Of a stretch of DNA of 64,000 bases, positions 26,385 to 38,539 are shown piece after piece. This DNA is from Lutraria lutraria (lineage: Eukaryota > Mollusca > Bivalvia > Venerida > Mactridae). The stretch is taken from the NCBI GenBank assembly GCA_964023205.1, contig OZ026838.1:33569843-33633842 (forward strand), in the 5' to 3' direction. The position numbers and the translations under genes are program-made. Each line of letters opens with the position of its first letter. Within the stretch, counting starts at the first letter, position 1. The notes below the pieces were generated by a model. That model did not search any database. It was not told the origin of the DNA and was given only the letters and a program-made list of their open reading frames with translations.

Positions 26385-26655
26385 GTTCAGCTTTCCATAG
26401 CCGTCACTCGCTCGGTGCGCATGAATTTTTATGCGGGACTAAGTACGAGGTTTATTTACGCACTCCTCACACCGGTTACGTCACGCTTTGCTACTTTAAT
26501 GTACTGATCAAGGGAGATAACCGCTGCGGGGAGTTTGGTTGATCTAAATCCGCTATGCGATTGTTAAACTAGTTCCCATTTCATGTTGCAGTGCAAGTGT
26601 ATGTAAGTGCAGTTTCCAAGTACTTTGATTACTGACTTGATAACACTCCAGATAT
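26385..26655 (+). repeat. Dispersed repeat with conserved hairpin, copy 2
   Basis: It carries gttcagctttccatagcc, then gtcactcgctcggtg, then CGCATGAATTTTTATGCG (26418-26435). The body is longer than in copy 1 and includes tcacaccggttacgtcacgc and aagggagataaccgctgcgg. It ends near ccaagtactttgattactga, the same 3' block as copies 1 and 3. Confidence 0.65.
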
Positions 26656-27654
26656 ACCTTGGAATAAATACAATTCTCTATTATCAATTTTAATAAAGTC
26701 ATATACCAAGTTGCTAAAACAGGACGAAAATACGCTCCAAGTAAGAGGAGTGTTCAAAATGTTCGCTGAAAACTTCTAAACAACACAATTTTTATATCAT
26801 AACAAAACCAGACGGAGTTCGTTTAGTAAATTTCTAAAAAATCAGCGAATAATTCAATTATATTCTGGCGTATAGCAGTTTTAGCGTATTATATTGATAC
26901 ATAATTTCAAACAAACCGTATTGGAACAATAGCATTAAGATACAAATAATATTATGATATGTTATCAACTTTAAAAATATTTGTATAAAGTTTGTAAAGT
27001 TCCACAAATTAATGATAAATATGAAAAAAAATGCATATTATTTCCGTTCAAATCCTACCCGAGGCTAGAAATAATGATAGTTAAATTATTTGGCTTTTGA
27101 AAGGTCAATATGACTCTACCCTGGATGTTTGCCTGAGGTCTTGCTCCACCATTAAAGCTAGTGACCCTAACTCTTGGTGCGACGTTCTTCCCCATGGACT
27201 AATTAACGAACAACGAAGGTATATAAAGGGAGTTAATCAACGGAGTCGATGGCCAAATATGACTTTTATAATAATCTCCCTTGCCGGCCTTGCGTTCATT
27301 AAGATAAGTTCATTAGGTTTGTTGCAGGCATTTGACGCATATTATTTTATGTTGCCATTCACTTTAGATACAGTACGTAAAGATATTTATTCATACAAAG
27401 CATAAGCAGGGCCGTAGGAGCCGCCGAGGGATAGGGGGGGGGGGGGGAGTAACTCTCCAATATTTTCAACTGTAAGCATAATTAAAAGGGATTATAGCTG
27501 ATCGCCCCCTTCCCCGTTAGTTTAAACTTATTTATTTTACATGTATTGTAGAGCAAGTTCTTACAACTTATATTAACTACTCTCGATAACTACTTCCTGA
27601 ATTCTGACCAGAACTCGCGCCGAAAGAAGGGATTATGAAAGTTCCGGTCAAATT
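26656..27654. other. Intergenic DNA with a SINE tail (about 27110-27215)
   Basis: At 27140-27200, gaggtcttgctccaccatta, aagctagtgaccctaactct and tggtgcgacgtt match the SINE tail consensus seen at 36358. A G-run lies at 27435-27447. No gene recognised. The 102-codon ORF at 27097-27405 spans the SINE tail and is unsupported. Confidence 0.45.
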
Positions 27655-27735
27655 CCGCCACTGGCGGGATTCGAACCCGCAATCTCCGGGTTAGGAGTCT
27701 GACGCTCTACACTACCCAAACACCATCGCTCCTCC
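27655..27735 (-). pseudogene. tRNA-like sequence, probable SINE head or tRNA pseudogene
   Basis: The complement has a T arm with a perfect box B (gcgggttcgaatcccgc) and a box A-like region (ggtgtttgggtagtg). The acceptor ends (ggagcga against ggcgg) and the anticodon stem do not pair, so I do not call it a functional tRNA. The apparent anticodon loop reads ctcctaa. Confidence 0.5.
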
Positions 27736-28014
27736 ATCCCCTTCTCCGTTTACAGACAAAATGTGATAATTAACCCTCTCCTATTCTGAAAGTGCGTCCT
27801 ACGGGTTTATTATAGGGACGGAAAACTAGCGTTCACCATGTTATCATGAAAATTACAATAATATAATTTATAATTATTCACACATATAACATAAAACTAT
27901 GACAATGCTATGTAAAATAGTTTTTCCAGCACATGGCTATTCATCTGTATTCCCACATACATGTATCATACTATCGAATAAATTATTTTTAACATAGAAT
28001 TTTTTTCATAAAGT

Positions 28015-28018
28015 AAAA
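28015..28018 (-). terminator. Pol III T-run terminator of tRNA-Cys
   Basis: Four T residues on the minus strand two bases beyond the end of the tRNA-Cys gene, the usual RNA polymerase III stop signal. Confidence 0.7.
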
Positions 28019-28020
28019 TT

Positions 28021-28092
28021 AGGGGACACCCGGATTTGAACCAGGGACCTGTCGAGTTGCAATCGAATGCTCTACCGCTGAGCTATATCCCC
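28021..28092 (-). tRNA. tRNA-Cys: tRNA-Cys (GCA)
   Basis: The minus strand folds into a full cloverleaf. The 7-bp acceptor stem GGGGATA pairs with TGTCCCC (one G-T). The D arm carries box A (tagctcagcggtagagc). The anticodon stem is TCGA/TCGA around a loop with anticodon GCA. The T arm carries box B (ggttcaaatcc), and the discriminator base is T. The layout matches eukaryotic tRNA-Cys. There is no intron and CCA is not encoded. A TTTT Pol III terminator lies just downstream (28015-28018 on the complement). It appears intact, and no neighbouring tRNA gene was seen. Confidence 0.92.
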
Positions 28093-28670
28093 TTATTTAT
28101 ATTATGTTAAAAATTGTCTTTAGATTTTATATGAAACACTGTTGTGCAATCCAGGAAACTAAATTCTGATGCAATACTTAGTATTACTTTATTAGGTTAT
28201 ATTTTTAATGTTTCAAGTCGAATTTAAAGGAAAATGTTAAGACATTTATATTATTAATTTTATCACTTTACAAAATCTTATCAAAAATCAAATTACTCAC
28301 ATAGAGCACATTATCATTTCACTGCACCACGTCTTTGCCGTAAGTCATTTTTATAAACATACAGGACTCCGACTGGCCTCAGAATACCCAAGAACACGAT
28401 ATATTAGCCTTCCAACTAATTAGTGTTGCATGCATGTACAGATGATAAATTAAAGAAAAAAATATAGTTTCGTAAACAAGCTTAAGTACATTTTATAGAC
28501 AATACAGTACATTACACGTGTACTTTGATAACCGTATATACTCATCAATGCAGTCAACTCACGTGTGACGCATGTTTAATTATTAAACTGATTGAATGCC
28601 CGTTCCATGACAGAGTCAACGGGAACAAGTTAACCAGTCTATTGAAGTACAGGTTTGCTCTTGTAGTAAT

Positions 28671-28837
28671 TACAGTCAAACCTCTGCACAAAGACCATCC
28701 CTGGGAAAGACAAAATGTGACCTTTAATGACAGAAGTTTGTTCTAAATTATCAATGACAGTTGTTTTTAAATGGCCTTTATTCGCCGTGTGACCTTTAAT
28801 CGGAGGTGGTCGCTAACGCAGCTTTGACTGCATTGTA
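28671..28837. mobile_element. 'cagtcaaacctg' inverted-repeat MITE
   Basis: It starts tacagtcaaacctctgcaca and ends ggtcgctaacgcagctttga then ctgcattgta. The ends are inverted repeats. The interior (gtgacctttaat, ggcctttattcg) is shared with the copies at 25937 and 36718. Confidence 0.75.
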
Positions 28838-29034
28838 TTATTGAGTTGTCTCGCTTAGATCGGATTGCATTAATTAATATGCATGGTAAATTGGTATATA
28901 TGTCTATATTAATAGTTTAGTTGCATGCTTGATGTGGGACTTGCTGGTCCATATCTAATAATTATAATAGTGCGAATCTTGCTTATTTCTCAAGTTATTC
29001 CATATCATAACACTTTCCAAGTTGCCATGCATTT

Positions 29035-29360
29035 CGGGCGCGTAGCTAGCCCCCCATGGATGTGGATTCAGGATTAAGCTAGGGGGTCGGGGGGCATGTT
29101 CCCCCGGAAAATTTTGAAAATAATGGTGCAATCTGGTGCATTCTAGGCGATTTCAGGGTCATTAATGTAGTTCTCAAGAAGTCAGTTTTGGTACCATAAA
29201 TCAGCCAATAAAAGCTATAGTCAGGACAGATTTTCCTTAATATAAATCAAATACAAAGTGAACATGACCTGTTTTATTATAATCACATACATATGATTTT
29301 TTTTGTCAGAATCATATGTGGATTCAGCCGCGTACTCGCGTATAGGCAGCTACGCGCCTG
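29035..29360. mobile_element. Short DNA transposon/MITE with 'cgggcgcgtagct' ends and 5-bp direct flanks
   Basis: The left terminus cgggcgcgtagctagcc is the near reverse complement of the right terminus ggcagctacgcgcctg. A CATTT direct repeat flanks both ends (29030-29034 and 29361-29365), consistent with a target-site duplication. The interior is non-coding and contains a C/G-run segment (29070-29106). It lies about 150 bp upstream of the first IFI44-like gene. Confidence 0.7.
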
Positions 29361-29484
29361 CATTTATAAACTGGTTGCCGCGGACTCTATTGGCGTTCGT
29401 ACAGTCTGATATTTAACGTGAACCGGCCTACTGCTATTAATAGCACAATTGGTTTTTCCCATTACGTATGCTTTAAAATAAACC

Positions 29485-29496
29485 AAAACCGAAACT
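29485..29496 (+). promoter_or_regulatory. IRF/ISRE-like site of the first IFI44-like gene
   Basis: AAAACCGAAACT matches the IRF core AANNGAAA and is one base off the ISRE half-site pair GAAANNGAAA. It lies 13 bp before the start codon at 29509. The second IFI44-like gene has a perfect GAAACCGAAA in the comparable position. Whether it is promoter or 5' leader depends on an unmapped transcription start. Function is inferred from motif and gene family only. Confidence 0.45.
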
Positions 29497-29508
29497 GATC
29501 AAGCAAAT

Positions 29509-32500
29509 ATGGATGGTAAAGGTTAGATTTTTTCTTTTTTTTGGATATAATTCAATTTCAGCATTACAATCTACATTGTGTTTTTGTGTTAATAAGATTC
29601 ACTGTTTTTTTACAAGTAAAAACTGATAAGCATAATTATTTTCTAAATCAGAATGTGCTAATTAGCTGAATGAATTAATGCATCTGTTTCATATTATATC
29701 ATACTTTCATTTAATACTGCCGCTATTTTTAATGCTAAAATATAATATATGGCATGTTTTATTTTAATGTGATATAATTATATGGATTTTTTTTGCATTG
29801 GTTGAGATATTGCAAATATTTAATCTGAGCTATATTTAGACATTCGGTCGACCATGCGTACGTACGTGTAATACATTTTTATTTTACCTGTACATGCGTC
29901 TTGAACTCGCTTATTTCTTTAAATGTAAACTTTTATTTCACAAATTTACATATTATCACATATTTTAGTGTTTAACATTTCTAGTTATTTAACCAAGCGT
30001 GTATAGATAGTGATTAAACTCGTGGTGATTTTAGATGCAAACAAATTTCTGGCGCGTAACTGGGATTTGATAAGGTGGCGGGTAATAGTTTTCGATTAAC
30101 AGCTGTGATTTATTATATGCTTGTGCGTCAAATAAGCTTTTGTACATCTTATCAGGGCCACTATATTAAATGTAAATGCCCTTTTAATAGCTGTAATAGT
30201 GTGACTGTCCCTGCATAACCACATGCAATAATTTACATAACATCAGACAAAATATATATATAGGTTAAACCAGAGACATAGGTAACATTATCTATGTCTC
30301 TGGTTAAAGGGGTGCTTTAAGCCTCATCATTATCTCGAATTATGCAACTCCATTTCTTGATGGTATTTTGCTCATGTGTCATGAAGGAATTATTACATCC
30401 ATATCCTGTACTGTTTTCTGGACTAACCAAGATATCAGTGTTATGAAATACATGTTGTATATATGGCCCAATTATATATTTGATACTTACCCAAGACACT
30501 TTAATTTGTTTTGATAATTTTGTAAGAGTCATTGCCCTTGTTGAAATATAGACAAATTTGGATTTCTGAAGAGTTAATATGGTGATCTACATTTTTTTTA
30601 TCAAATTTAATAGATTGATACTATATGTTTCTGCTTTTTTTCTATGAGTTAATTTTCATTGAAGTGGATCTGTCTTCTTTTACTTTATCTATGAATGATT
30701 GTTACTATTTCAATGAAAACTCACCATAAGCAGACGCAAGAAGAACAAAACTAATCAAATTATCATAATAAATAAAGAAAACTATCTAAGGTCACTGTGT
30801 CATATTTTCAAAAATTGATCGATATTTTCTATTTTTCACAAAGGGCAATAACTCTTGCAAATTTTCAAAATGTGTCGTAAATTAAGTATCTAGGGTAACT
30901 ATTAAAAAATACTATTATTTTTAAATTGGAAGCATCGAGTGAATATGTGAAATAAGCACATTATTATATACATTAAATACCTTTAAAAAACCTGAATTAT
31001 AACACATGCAATTTGTTGTTGATACATTTACACAAACATGTACATCATTAACACTTTTAACTATTTTCATACTACCGTTATCCTTTACCCTGGATTATCC
31101 AAAACCATGGACTTATCCATCATCCAAAATAATTTTTAGGTCCTGTAAATTTTGGATAATTGAGGTTTCAGTTTCACATTAAATGTTATCATTTCATTTT
31201 ATTTGTTAGATGACATATATTCAAGTGGAAGTGAAGAATGTTTCAGTGAGCCATGGAGACATAAGAATACAAAATGGGTGAAGAGGAAAAAGAATGTAAG
31301 ATATTATTATTACATGTATATTTACTCCTTGTAATAAATTATTTATATAATCCAACATATTATGTATCCTTAAGTTAGGTGTAAAAAAGGTTGAGAAGGT
31401 CTGGTTCTCAACCTACCCTAATTTTCCCTGCAACCTACACTTTTTTATTAGGCCCAAGGAATGGTAATCCACTGTTTCACTTTTTTACCTTTCTGCACAC
31501 AATTAATACCCCCCCCCCCCCCCAAAATGTATGAATTGCCATTGCATTTCAGATTTTAATAAAATAATTTAAAGGGTAAATAACTTAGGTACTATTTTTT
31601 TAATTTGACATAATTGGGTAGAACTTTAAATCACTGATATATATATTGATCACAAGAAATCATTGTCTTATAATTATAATTTCAGATACTTGAGTACAAG
31701 GATGAAATAAAAAATGTTAAAGAATTGTTTGAAATATTTATGGAAAGAGACGAAGGGAAGCCTGCACTACTTTTTGTTGTTGGCATATTATTCATTGTGA
31801 TTGGTTTCCTACAGTTTGGATTACTACTTTCTATTTTTGGATTTATTTGGGTGTCCGGGTATGTTTCTGCTTTTTTATATTGATATCATTCTTTCTCCTT
31901 TTCACCAAATGATGGAAATCCATACTTTTATTTTTATTTTTCATTCAAACAAAGAGGAATTATATTCTCTGTGAGTTAATTAATCTGCATTATAACATGT
32001 TTCATTTTTACTGAAAAATACAGGCAAAGATCTATGATTGTTTTAGTTATTATAGCTATGTTAAATTATGATACAAAAATAACTGAATTTAATTTAAAAT
32101 TGAGTAAACATTCTGTTAACAATAGAAACAAATAATTTACTAAATATAACACCATCTTTTTATTCAGCGCATCACAATCAACTATCCGAACGTTAAGACA
32201 AATTCCAACAATAGATGCAATGTTACCATCATCTCTCCTTGTTCAGGTAAAGAGCACAGCCATAAAAATGATCTATTTGGGATATCATTATACAATGTAT
32301 ATTATAGCATGGATTGAATTAATACACATTTAATTCTTCAGTCCGCTTACTGACGGACAAACAGCCTTTTGTCCTGTCACCCGCTTGTCAGACTCAAGGA
32401 CTTAATGCTAGTAGCATCACCAGGTACCATCATTACTGAAGCTCCAACTCATATTTTGTAAAATTATAAATACTTATTACTTAAAAATACTAAAAGCTTG

Positions 32501-35500
32501 TTAAGTTATAAATGATACTGTACATGTGTGATGACTTTTCAGTATTACATAATTGTCTTTCAGACGAAAGAATCACTTAGGTATGACATAGAGAACTATG
32601 TCCCTATTGAAAGTCTTACACGAGGTAAAGCAGTATTGTCAAAAGTTAACCTTCTACTTTTGGGTCCAATCGGGGCAGGAAAGTCAAGCTTCTACAACAC
32701 AATTCATGCTGTTCTACAAGATCGTATTTTCAATGTGGCTCGTAGTGGCTCAACTGATCAAAGCTTGACAATGAAGGTACATCTTTCTGGTTTTTCTCAG
32801 TCAAATACCTTTGCAGCATGCATAGGGGGCTTGTACATTGTTAGGAAAGTGTATGAAAGGAAATCAAGGCCTTATCTGTGACTTGTATAATATATATCAT
32901 TATAATTGTGTTTTTGTCTGTGTGGCCATTTTAGGCCTAATTTCACAATTATTCACCCTCTCAACAATGAACTCTCATGGCCCTCATGGCAACACAATTG
33001 TTGTTAGCACTTAAAGTTAGGAGGAAACTTTAAAAGAAACATTGAATAAACAACATTTAGGGATGTTACATGTTAGTCATTTAGTTGATGAGTGCATAAT
33101 CGTTTAATTTATATTAGGACAATAATTATGCAGGAAGAGGTTACAAGTGCAATTAACTTGTGTTTACAGTATCCATTGTTTAGCTTTGCATTAAATTCCT
33201 GCTTTCATAAGTATACCACTATTTTCTGTCACTATCTGTATTGTACATATTATTAATTTAAAGTGAGCTTCCTACTTGAATATCAAGCTGGTACCATGAC
33301 AACAAGTTGTCATACATTAATAACTAAATGTATAAATAGATAGTATTTTTATGTATGTATTGCAATTTATATACATACTATATATAACCAAAGAGACAGT
33401 GACAACAATTAAATATTGTCCTGGTACAAGAAAATGTATTTGAAAAAAAAATGGGACTGCACCGACAAGATGTTGACATTGTTACATGCACAGTAAACCT
33501 CTCCAAAGTAATACCATTTAGGAGTTGTAAAATTATGCTATTGCTGAGATGTTGTTGCTTTAGAGAGGTTAAATTAATAGTTAAATCATGCAGTGAGGAA
33601 AAATCATGCTGTTACTGAAGGTAGGTTGTTGCTCATGAGAGGGCTGCTCTGGAGAGGTTATACTGTATATACTTTGAAATTTGTATTAATCTTCATGTTA
33701 TTGTTACAGTTTTATTTACACGTCTTGTATATTTTACAGTTTTCTCGTTATCCTGTATATTCTAAACGAATGGAGGAGCCATTACGTTTGAGTATATGTG
33801 ACACGCAGGGTTTGGAGCCTAATCACATGATGTCAACAGAAAACATGCGCCTCTTGGTGGAAGGACATGTACAAGATAAATTTCCTGTAAGGCGTTAAAA
33901 AAATCGTTCGTTTCTGGTTACCATACCTACCCTAAGTTTTCCCTGCAACTAGACTTTTTATTAAGGATTTAGATAGGGATTCTTAATCGGTCCAATTTCA
34001 TAATCGATTCTCAAAATTATCGGGCAAGGGTTTTAGATCAATTTTCGATTATAAATAGTCATTTAATGTTTTCGTTTGAAACATAAATTAATGTCTTCTA
34101 TTTCCTATTATCAGTGTTACAAGTGTGTAGGACTGTATGTTGATTTCTATAACAATAAAGATGAAGTATGCTTGCTTGGTCTGATTTATTAATCAACAAT
34201 TATATTTTATTAGAAACATAATTTATAATAGTGTAGATCCCACTGAATTCAGCTTTAAGTTATATAGTGAATATCCACTATCCTGTTCTTCTGGCCTCAG
34301 TGGCCTGTGCAACTAAGAGACCTTTGCTAAAATGCTACAGAATACTATTGTTAGATTGTAAAACAATGTAATGGATACTTAATAATATAAAGAATAGATC
34401 TGAAAACTGATTTATTGATTTAGTCCACCAGTCTGTGGCAAGCAAAAATACAATTTTTAAAATTAAAACAGCATGGTCAGTATATATTTGATTGCTAGTA
34501 ATTTATCTACAATGTTATTTTAACAGTTAGATCCTAGTGGTTCATATACAAAGGATGATCCAGGATTCATTCAGCAGCCAACTTTACATGAAAAAATGCA
34601 CTGTGTTGTCATAGTAATGGATGCATCGATTATAGAGGCTTCTGATGCAATACAAGACACTCTAACTAACATCAGACAGATGCAGAAAGTCATTAACAAA
34701 CTAGGTATGTTGTGAAAATATTACATTTTATAAAAATGCAGTAAAACTTCTGAAAATCAGACCCTTTCATGACTGGACCAAAAGTCCCATTTTCTAAGCA
34801 TTCAGGTTTTCAGGGAGTCCAGTTTTCAGGGGTCTTATTGTGTATGAAAGCAAATATTTGAAAAAAACATTGAGCGCATCAATAAAACAAAACTTACTTG
34901 AATTATTTTTAACTTCGCGTGTTTATCTAATGCATAATTGGTTTATTAAGTTAAATGCAGAGGACTTATTGTCACCAAGAACCCCAACACATATATTCTG
35001 GGTTTTGTGATTGGATAATTTTTGGAGGAATTATGGCCCTTTGTTTATTTTGTGTCCTAAATTTGTTCTGTGATATTCCTACATTTCTCAAAGGATTTTG
35101 ACAAAAACTTTCACAGAATTATTGTCACCAAGAGCCCAAGCACATATATTCTGGGTTTTGTGAATGGATATATTTTTAGGATTTATGGCCCTTTGTTTAT
35201 TTTGTGCATATGTAATAGAGAAATATTCTTCTGTGCACAACTCCTTCTACGTACATTTCTCAAGGGATTTTTACCAAACTTTGATAGAATTGTCAGCACC
35301 AAGTTCCCCACCATACATTATTTGGATTTTGTGATCATATCATTTTTAGCAGATTTATGGCCCTTTGATTGTACAAAACCTTGCCTATAAAACTGAAACA
35401 CTTCTACCTACAATCATCAAACTTCATATGATTCCTCATGAGAACCTCTACAGGACCTGTGCTTTTTCAGGTCAAAGGTCACCAGTGGAGGGGCTTTGTG

Positions 35501-37190
35501 TTTTTAAAACACATGTTGTTATGAGCATATAACTAGAAGCTAAAATACTTTTTGAGCATATTTTGATTCTCTATCAAAAGTTTCATATATATTTAATTCA
35601 CCCTTTTGATTTTGTTTATCATTTAAAAAGTATCAATTTAATTGAACTAATTTTTCATAATTGGTTGTGGAATTTTTTCTTTCTTACCTAATTCAGCATA
35701 TACATTGTATAAGTATTGGTTGTATTTTGTGTTTTTCAGATGTACCACAAGTTGTAGTATTGACTTGTATTGACAAACTCTGTAAGAACGTGAATGATGA
35801 TGTATCCTATGCTATGAAGAGTAAAGTTGTATTTCAAACAGTTTGCAAGGTAAGTAAGTTGTCTCATTCTGTTGTGATATAACATACTGGTCTAAGAATA
35901 CAATATTCTTTCACAGTGAAACACTTGAGATATCCAGCTGCATGTTGTAGCTCACTGAGGTCAGTGGTTCTAACAAGGCAGGGCTTGACTTTTTCAAGAG
36001 GTAGTCTGCAGGACTACTAGCATAGAAAATGAGGAAGTCCTTGCAAATTATAGGTAGTCCTCAATTTAATACATAAAATATATGTTGTCATTTTATTTCA
36101 ATGCCTATCGAGTGCACTTTATTAGAATACAAGACAAGTATGAATTGTATTGATCAAAGTTATAGAGGTTACATCCCATCATATCCAACTAAAGTTTGTA
36201 AGCTTTAATTATTATTTGATTTACTTGAATTCTTATTGATAGAATTCAGATCACCCAAATTTCAGATAGCCCGACGGAATACCCAGGTTACCCAGAAACC
36301 TAGGTAGTCCTTGGAGAAAATAGGTAGCCTCAGGCTAGCAGACCATTGTTAGTGTCGAGCCCTGCATGGTGTAAGTATGGGGTCTTCCTCCACTAATAAA
36401 ACTAGAGAAGTTGCCAAATGATCCAGGCTGTTGGTGCACCGTTTAACTTTAAGAGAAAAAAGAAACACTTGGATCAGTATAAATGACATGTTACCTTCTA
36501 CATGCCTACCTCTTCCCGACTCACACTCTATCTCCAATACACCCCCCCCCCTCTTTTGTCTAACCTCTTCTCTTCTCTGAAAGAAGTGTTTTATGTACAG
36601 TTTATATGTAAATTTCCTTATAATATGATGTATATAATTATCATCTGTTGATATATGTAAACGATATGAGTGCTATTCTGCCCTTACCTGGTGTAAAAAT
36701 GACATTTGATATAGTTATACAGTCAATCCTGTTTTAACAGTCGCCTCCGAATAAAGGTCACCCTGTAAATAAAGGACATCCTTTTTAAAACTGTCATTGA
36801 TCAGTTAGAACAAATTGACCTCTGAATAAAGGCCACCTTTCAATAATAAGGGCCACATTTTGTCTTTCCGAGGGTGTCCTTTAATCACAGGTTTGGCTGT
36901 ATTTCTACTCACATGTATTACCAACTCAAATGCTGTTAATTGCTAACCTAAATTCTACATAAACTTGAGATGGATCAATTGAATGACTAAATCATCTAAT
37001 CAATACTTTCCAGGTTTCAGAATTATTCGGCCTGCCGAGACACAACGTGTTCCCGATGAAAAACTATGAGAAGGAGGGCGATGTTGATCCAAATGTGGAT
37101 ATACTTACACTGCTGACGCTGAAAGGAATTCTTAACCAAGTTGATGCCTACTTAGTCAGACATTTAGAAGAAATTAAAGCATCTTATTAA
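29509..37190 (+). CDS. IFI44L-like: Interferon-induced protein 44-like GTPase, gene 1 (9 coding exons)
   Basis: Coding exons: 29509-29515, 31210-31295, 31686-31858, 32168-32246, 32564-32776, 33740-33886, 34527-34704, 35740-35849, 37014-37190. All introns are GT..AG, phases agree throughout, and the product is 389 residues. The P-loop GPIGAGKSS is at 149-157, the switch/G3-like CDTQG at 206-210, and a G4-like TCID at 303-306 where paralogue 2 has TKID. PWRHKNTKW near the N-terminus matches the IFI44-family 'PWR..W' block. Residues 58-87 (exon 3) are strongly hydrophobic, suggesting a membrane segment or hairpin, preceded by an acidic/basic helix. IFI44 proteins are dynamin/septin-like P-loop GTPases induced by interferon in vertebrates. 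The tiny first exon (M, D plus one base) is the least certain part, but its phase fits exon 2. No TLDc domain is present, unlike human IFI44. Confidence 0.85.
30271..30302. mobile_element. Tiny palindromic CAGAGAC element (32 bp) with 7-bp flanking repeat
   Basis: CAGAGACATAG (30271-30281) is perfectly inverted at 30292-30302 around a 10-base loop. The flanks are GTTAAAC (left) and GTTAAAG (right), a 7-bp duplication with one mismatch. It lies in intron 1 of the first IFI44-like gene. Same termini as the elements at 42416 and 56845. Confidence 0.6.
33490..33668. mobile_element. 'cctctccaaag' inverted-repeat MITE in intron 5 of gene 1
   Basis: It starts acagtaaacctctccaaagt and ends gctctggagaggttatactg, near-perfect inverted ends. 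The internal blocks gttgttgctttagagaggtt and aatcatgcagtgaggaaaaa are shared with the two copies inside gene 2 (46319 and 46861). It has no ORF of its own. The 101-codon ORF at 33593 combines its end with exon 6. Confidence 0.75.
34930..35535. repeat. Intronic bivalve-type repeat with ~160-bp tandem units
   Basis: Three diverged units in intron 7 of gene 1 each contain attgtcaccaag, a cacatatattctgggttttg block and tttatggccctttgtttatt. The 3' end reads caggtcaaaggtcaccagtg then ggaggggctttgtg. The 106-codon ORF at 35070-35390 falls inside and is not a separate gene. Confidence 0.65.
35979..36364. mobile_element. MITE/DNA element with 'cagggctygac' inverted ends
   Basis: The left end cagggcttgactttttcaag then aggtagtctgcagg is the imperfect reverse complement of the right end (aggctagcagaccattgtta then gtgtcgagccctg). 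The repeated aggtagtcct blocks in both halves also form internal inverted repeats. It lies in intron 8 of the first IFI44-like gene. Confidence 0.65.
36358..36470 (+). mobile_element. 3' fragment of tRNA-derived SINE
   Basis: ggtcttcctccactaataaa, actagagaagttgccaaatg and ctgttggtgcaccgtttaac match the tail of the SINE family at 5091 and 47815. It abuts the inverted-repeat element ending at 36364 and lies in intron 8. Confidence 0.55.
36718..36902. mobile_element. 'cagtcaaacctg' inverted-repeat MITE in intron 8 of gene 1
   Basis: It starts tacagtcaatcctgttttaa and ends cacaggtttggctgtat, inverted ends of the family at 25937 and 28671. The internal cgaataaaggtcacc and gaataaaggccacc blocks are typical of this family. 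Confidence 0.7.
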
Positions 37191-38520
37191 GAAATTTCTT
37201 GACATTTTACACCAGGATTATAGCATTTAGCTGACTATTATACAACTCAAGAATACCGTAGATTTCTGTGTTTTCTTGTTCAGTTTATACACGTACATGT
37301 ATGTACATTAATGTATCTGTTTTAATATTTATTGATTCAGTCATTTTGTTTGAACTTGCCTCATCATATTGTTATGCTCCCTTTCAAAGAAAAGGGGAAA
37401 TTATTGCTTTGCCCATGTTGGTCGGCCCGTCCATAATCAAACCTTGTCCGACCAATCATAAAGCAGACCTTATGTGGCTTAGGTTCTTCAGATTTAGTTG
37501 GAAGGTTGGTCATTGCATCTAGATTACCCCTATTGATTTTAAGTGCAGTTGGTCAAAAGTCAAGGTCTTAATTACTATCCAGTTGGCTGTTAGGGGGCAT
37601 TCATATTTCACAAACACTTCTTGTTTTAAATCGGTTTGATGATCAATTGTTTATTTCATTAATTGAAGAGAACTACAGGTGCAAAATTTGTACATGTAAT
37701 ACATGCAGTTCTTTTTTCATTTTTGTATCCACCAATAATGTTACAGAAACCTAGATAAGAACATGTTTTCTTCCCTAGTTTTTTCAACTAAGAATAAGTT
37801 GCTTGCCTTTTGGGTAAAACAGAGTCAGCGAAATCTGATTTTGATTTACTTGTATGTTTTTGCCTGAAGAAATTTTTTACTTATCCGTATGATAGTTATA
37901 TAGTAAATTCTGGAAATTTTCACTTGTCTGTACAGGCTGCAGGACAATCTGGGCAATACGAACAATTGATTTGCCGCCCCTGTAAAAGCTTTTGAAATGT
38001 GTTCATACATTTTGATTTTTGAATAAATTTTAATATTGTTCTAGACAGGGTTGTTATGATGAGTTAAGAAAAAAGGAGTTTGTCATCCTTATCACTGAAA
38101 GTACACTTTTTAGTGGTCATTACAGGATAACAGTAGAGGGGCCAATACAAATATACTTTGAGGAGTTATTTATCAGTCTAGTCTTTTTTGTATGTTTCAG
38201 ACCTTGTTTTGTAAAAAAGGATAGGACAGTACACGGGTACCTTGTAACAATACACAAATAAGAGTTAATTGCTTAAATTGTTTTTATCTCTATAGGTTTT
38301 CTTGTGTACATATTATGTCATGGGCAATATTGATGGTTGCACTTGAAATAAACTTTGCAATTACAAGTATGCAGTTAAGTTGAATATTTTGATTGGTTAG
38401 TGTACATATCATGAATTTATGAATCTTCATCAGAAATAGATCTGGTCATTCTGAACATAGAAATTGCCTAATTCATAAATTTGCCATCCATACTTTATGT
38501 TGTTTGTTATACCAGAGCCA
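37191..38520. other. 3' flank of gene 1, with a repeat at about 37367-37625
   Basis: A mollusc-type repeat segment occupies about 37367-37625 (gctccctttcaaagaaaagg, then tggtcggcccgtccataatc, ending gggggcattcatatttcaca and aacacttcttgtttt). The 84-codon ORF there is not a gene. Possible AATAAA signals for gene 1 lie near 38022 and 38345. The true 3' end is not determined. Confidence 0.5.
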
Positions 38521-38539
38521 AAGTTATTGCCATATATAA

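Noticed and set aside
26234..26542. Overlapping 102- and 74-codon plus-strand ORFs
   Set aside because: They run through the dispersed hairpin repeat copy at 26385, with no domain and no start context.
27655..27735. Functional tRNA gene (apparent CCT anticodon)
   Set aside because: Only the T arm is intact. Acceptor and anticodon stems do not pair, so it is a tRNA-derived repeat or pseudogene.
35070..35390. 106-codon plus-strand ORF in intron 7 of gene 1
   Set aside because: It is entirely within the ~160-bp intronic tandem repeat.
37268..37522. 84-codon plus-strand ORF downstream of gene 1
   Set aside because: It lies in an interspersed repeat (37367-37625) and has no domain.
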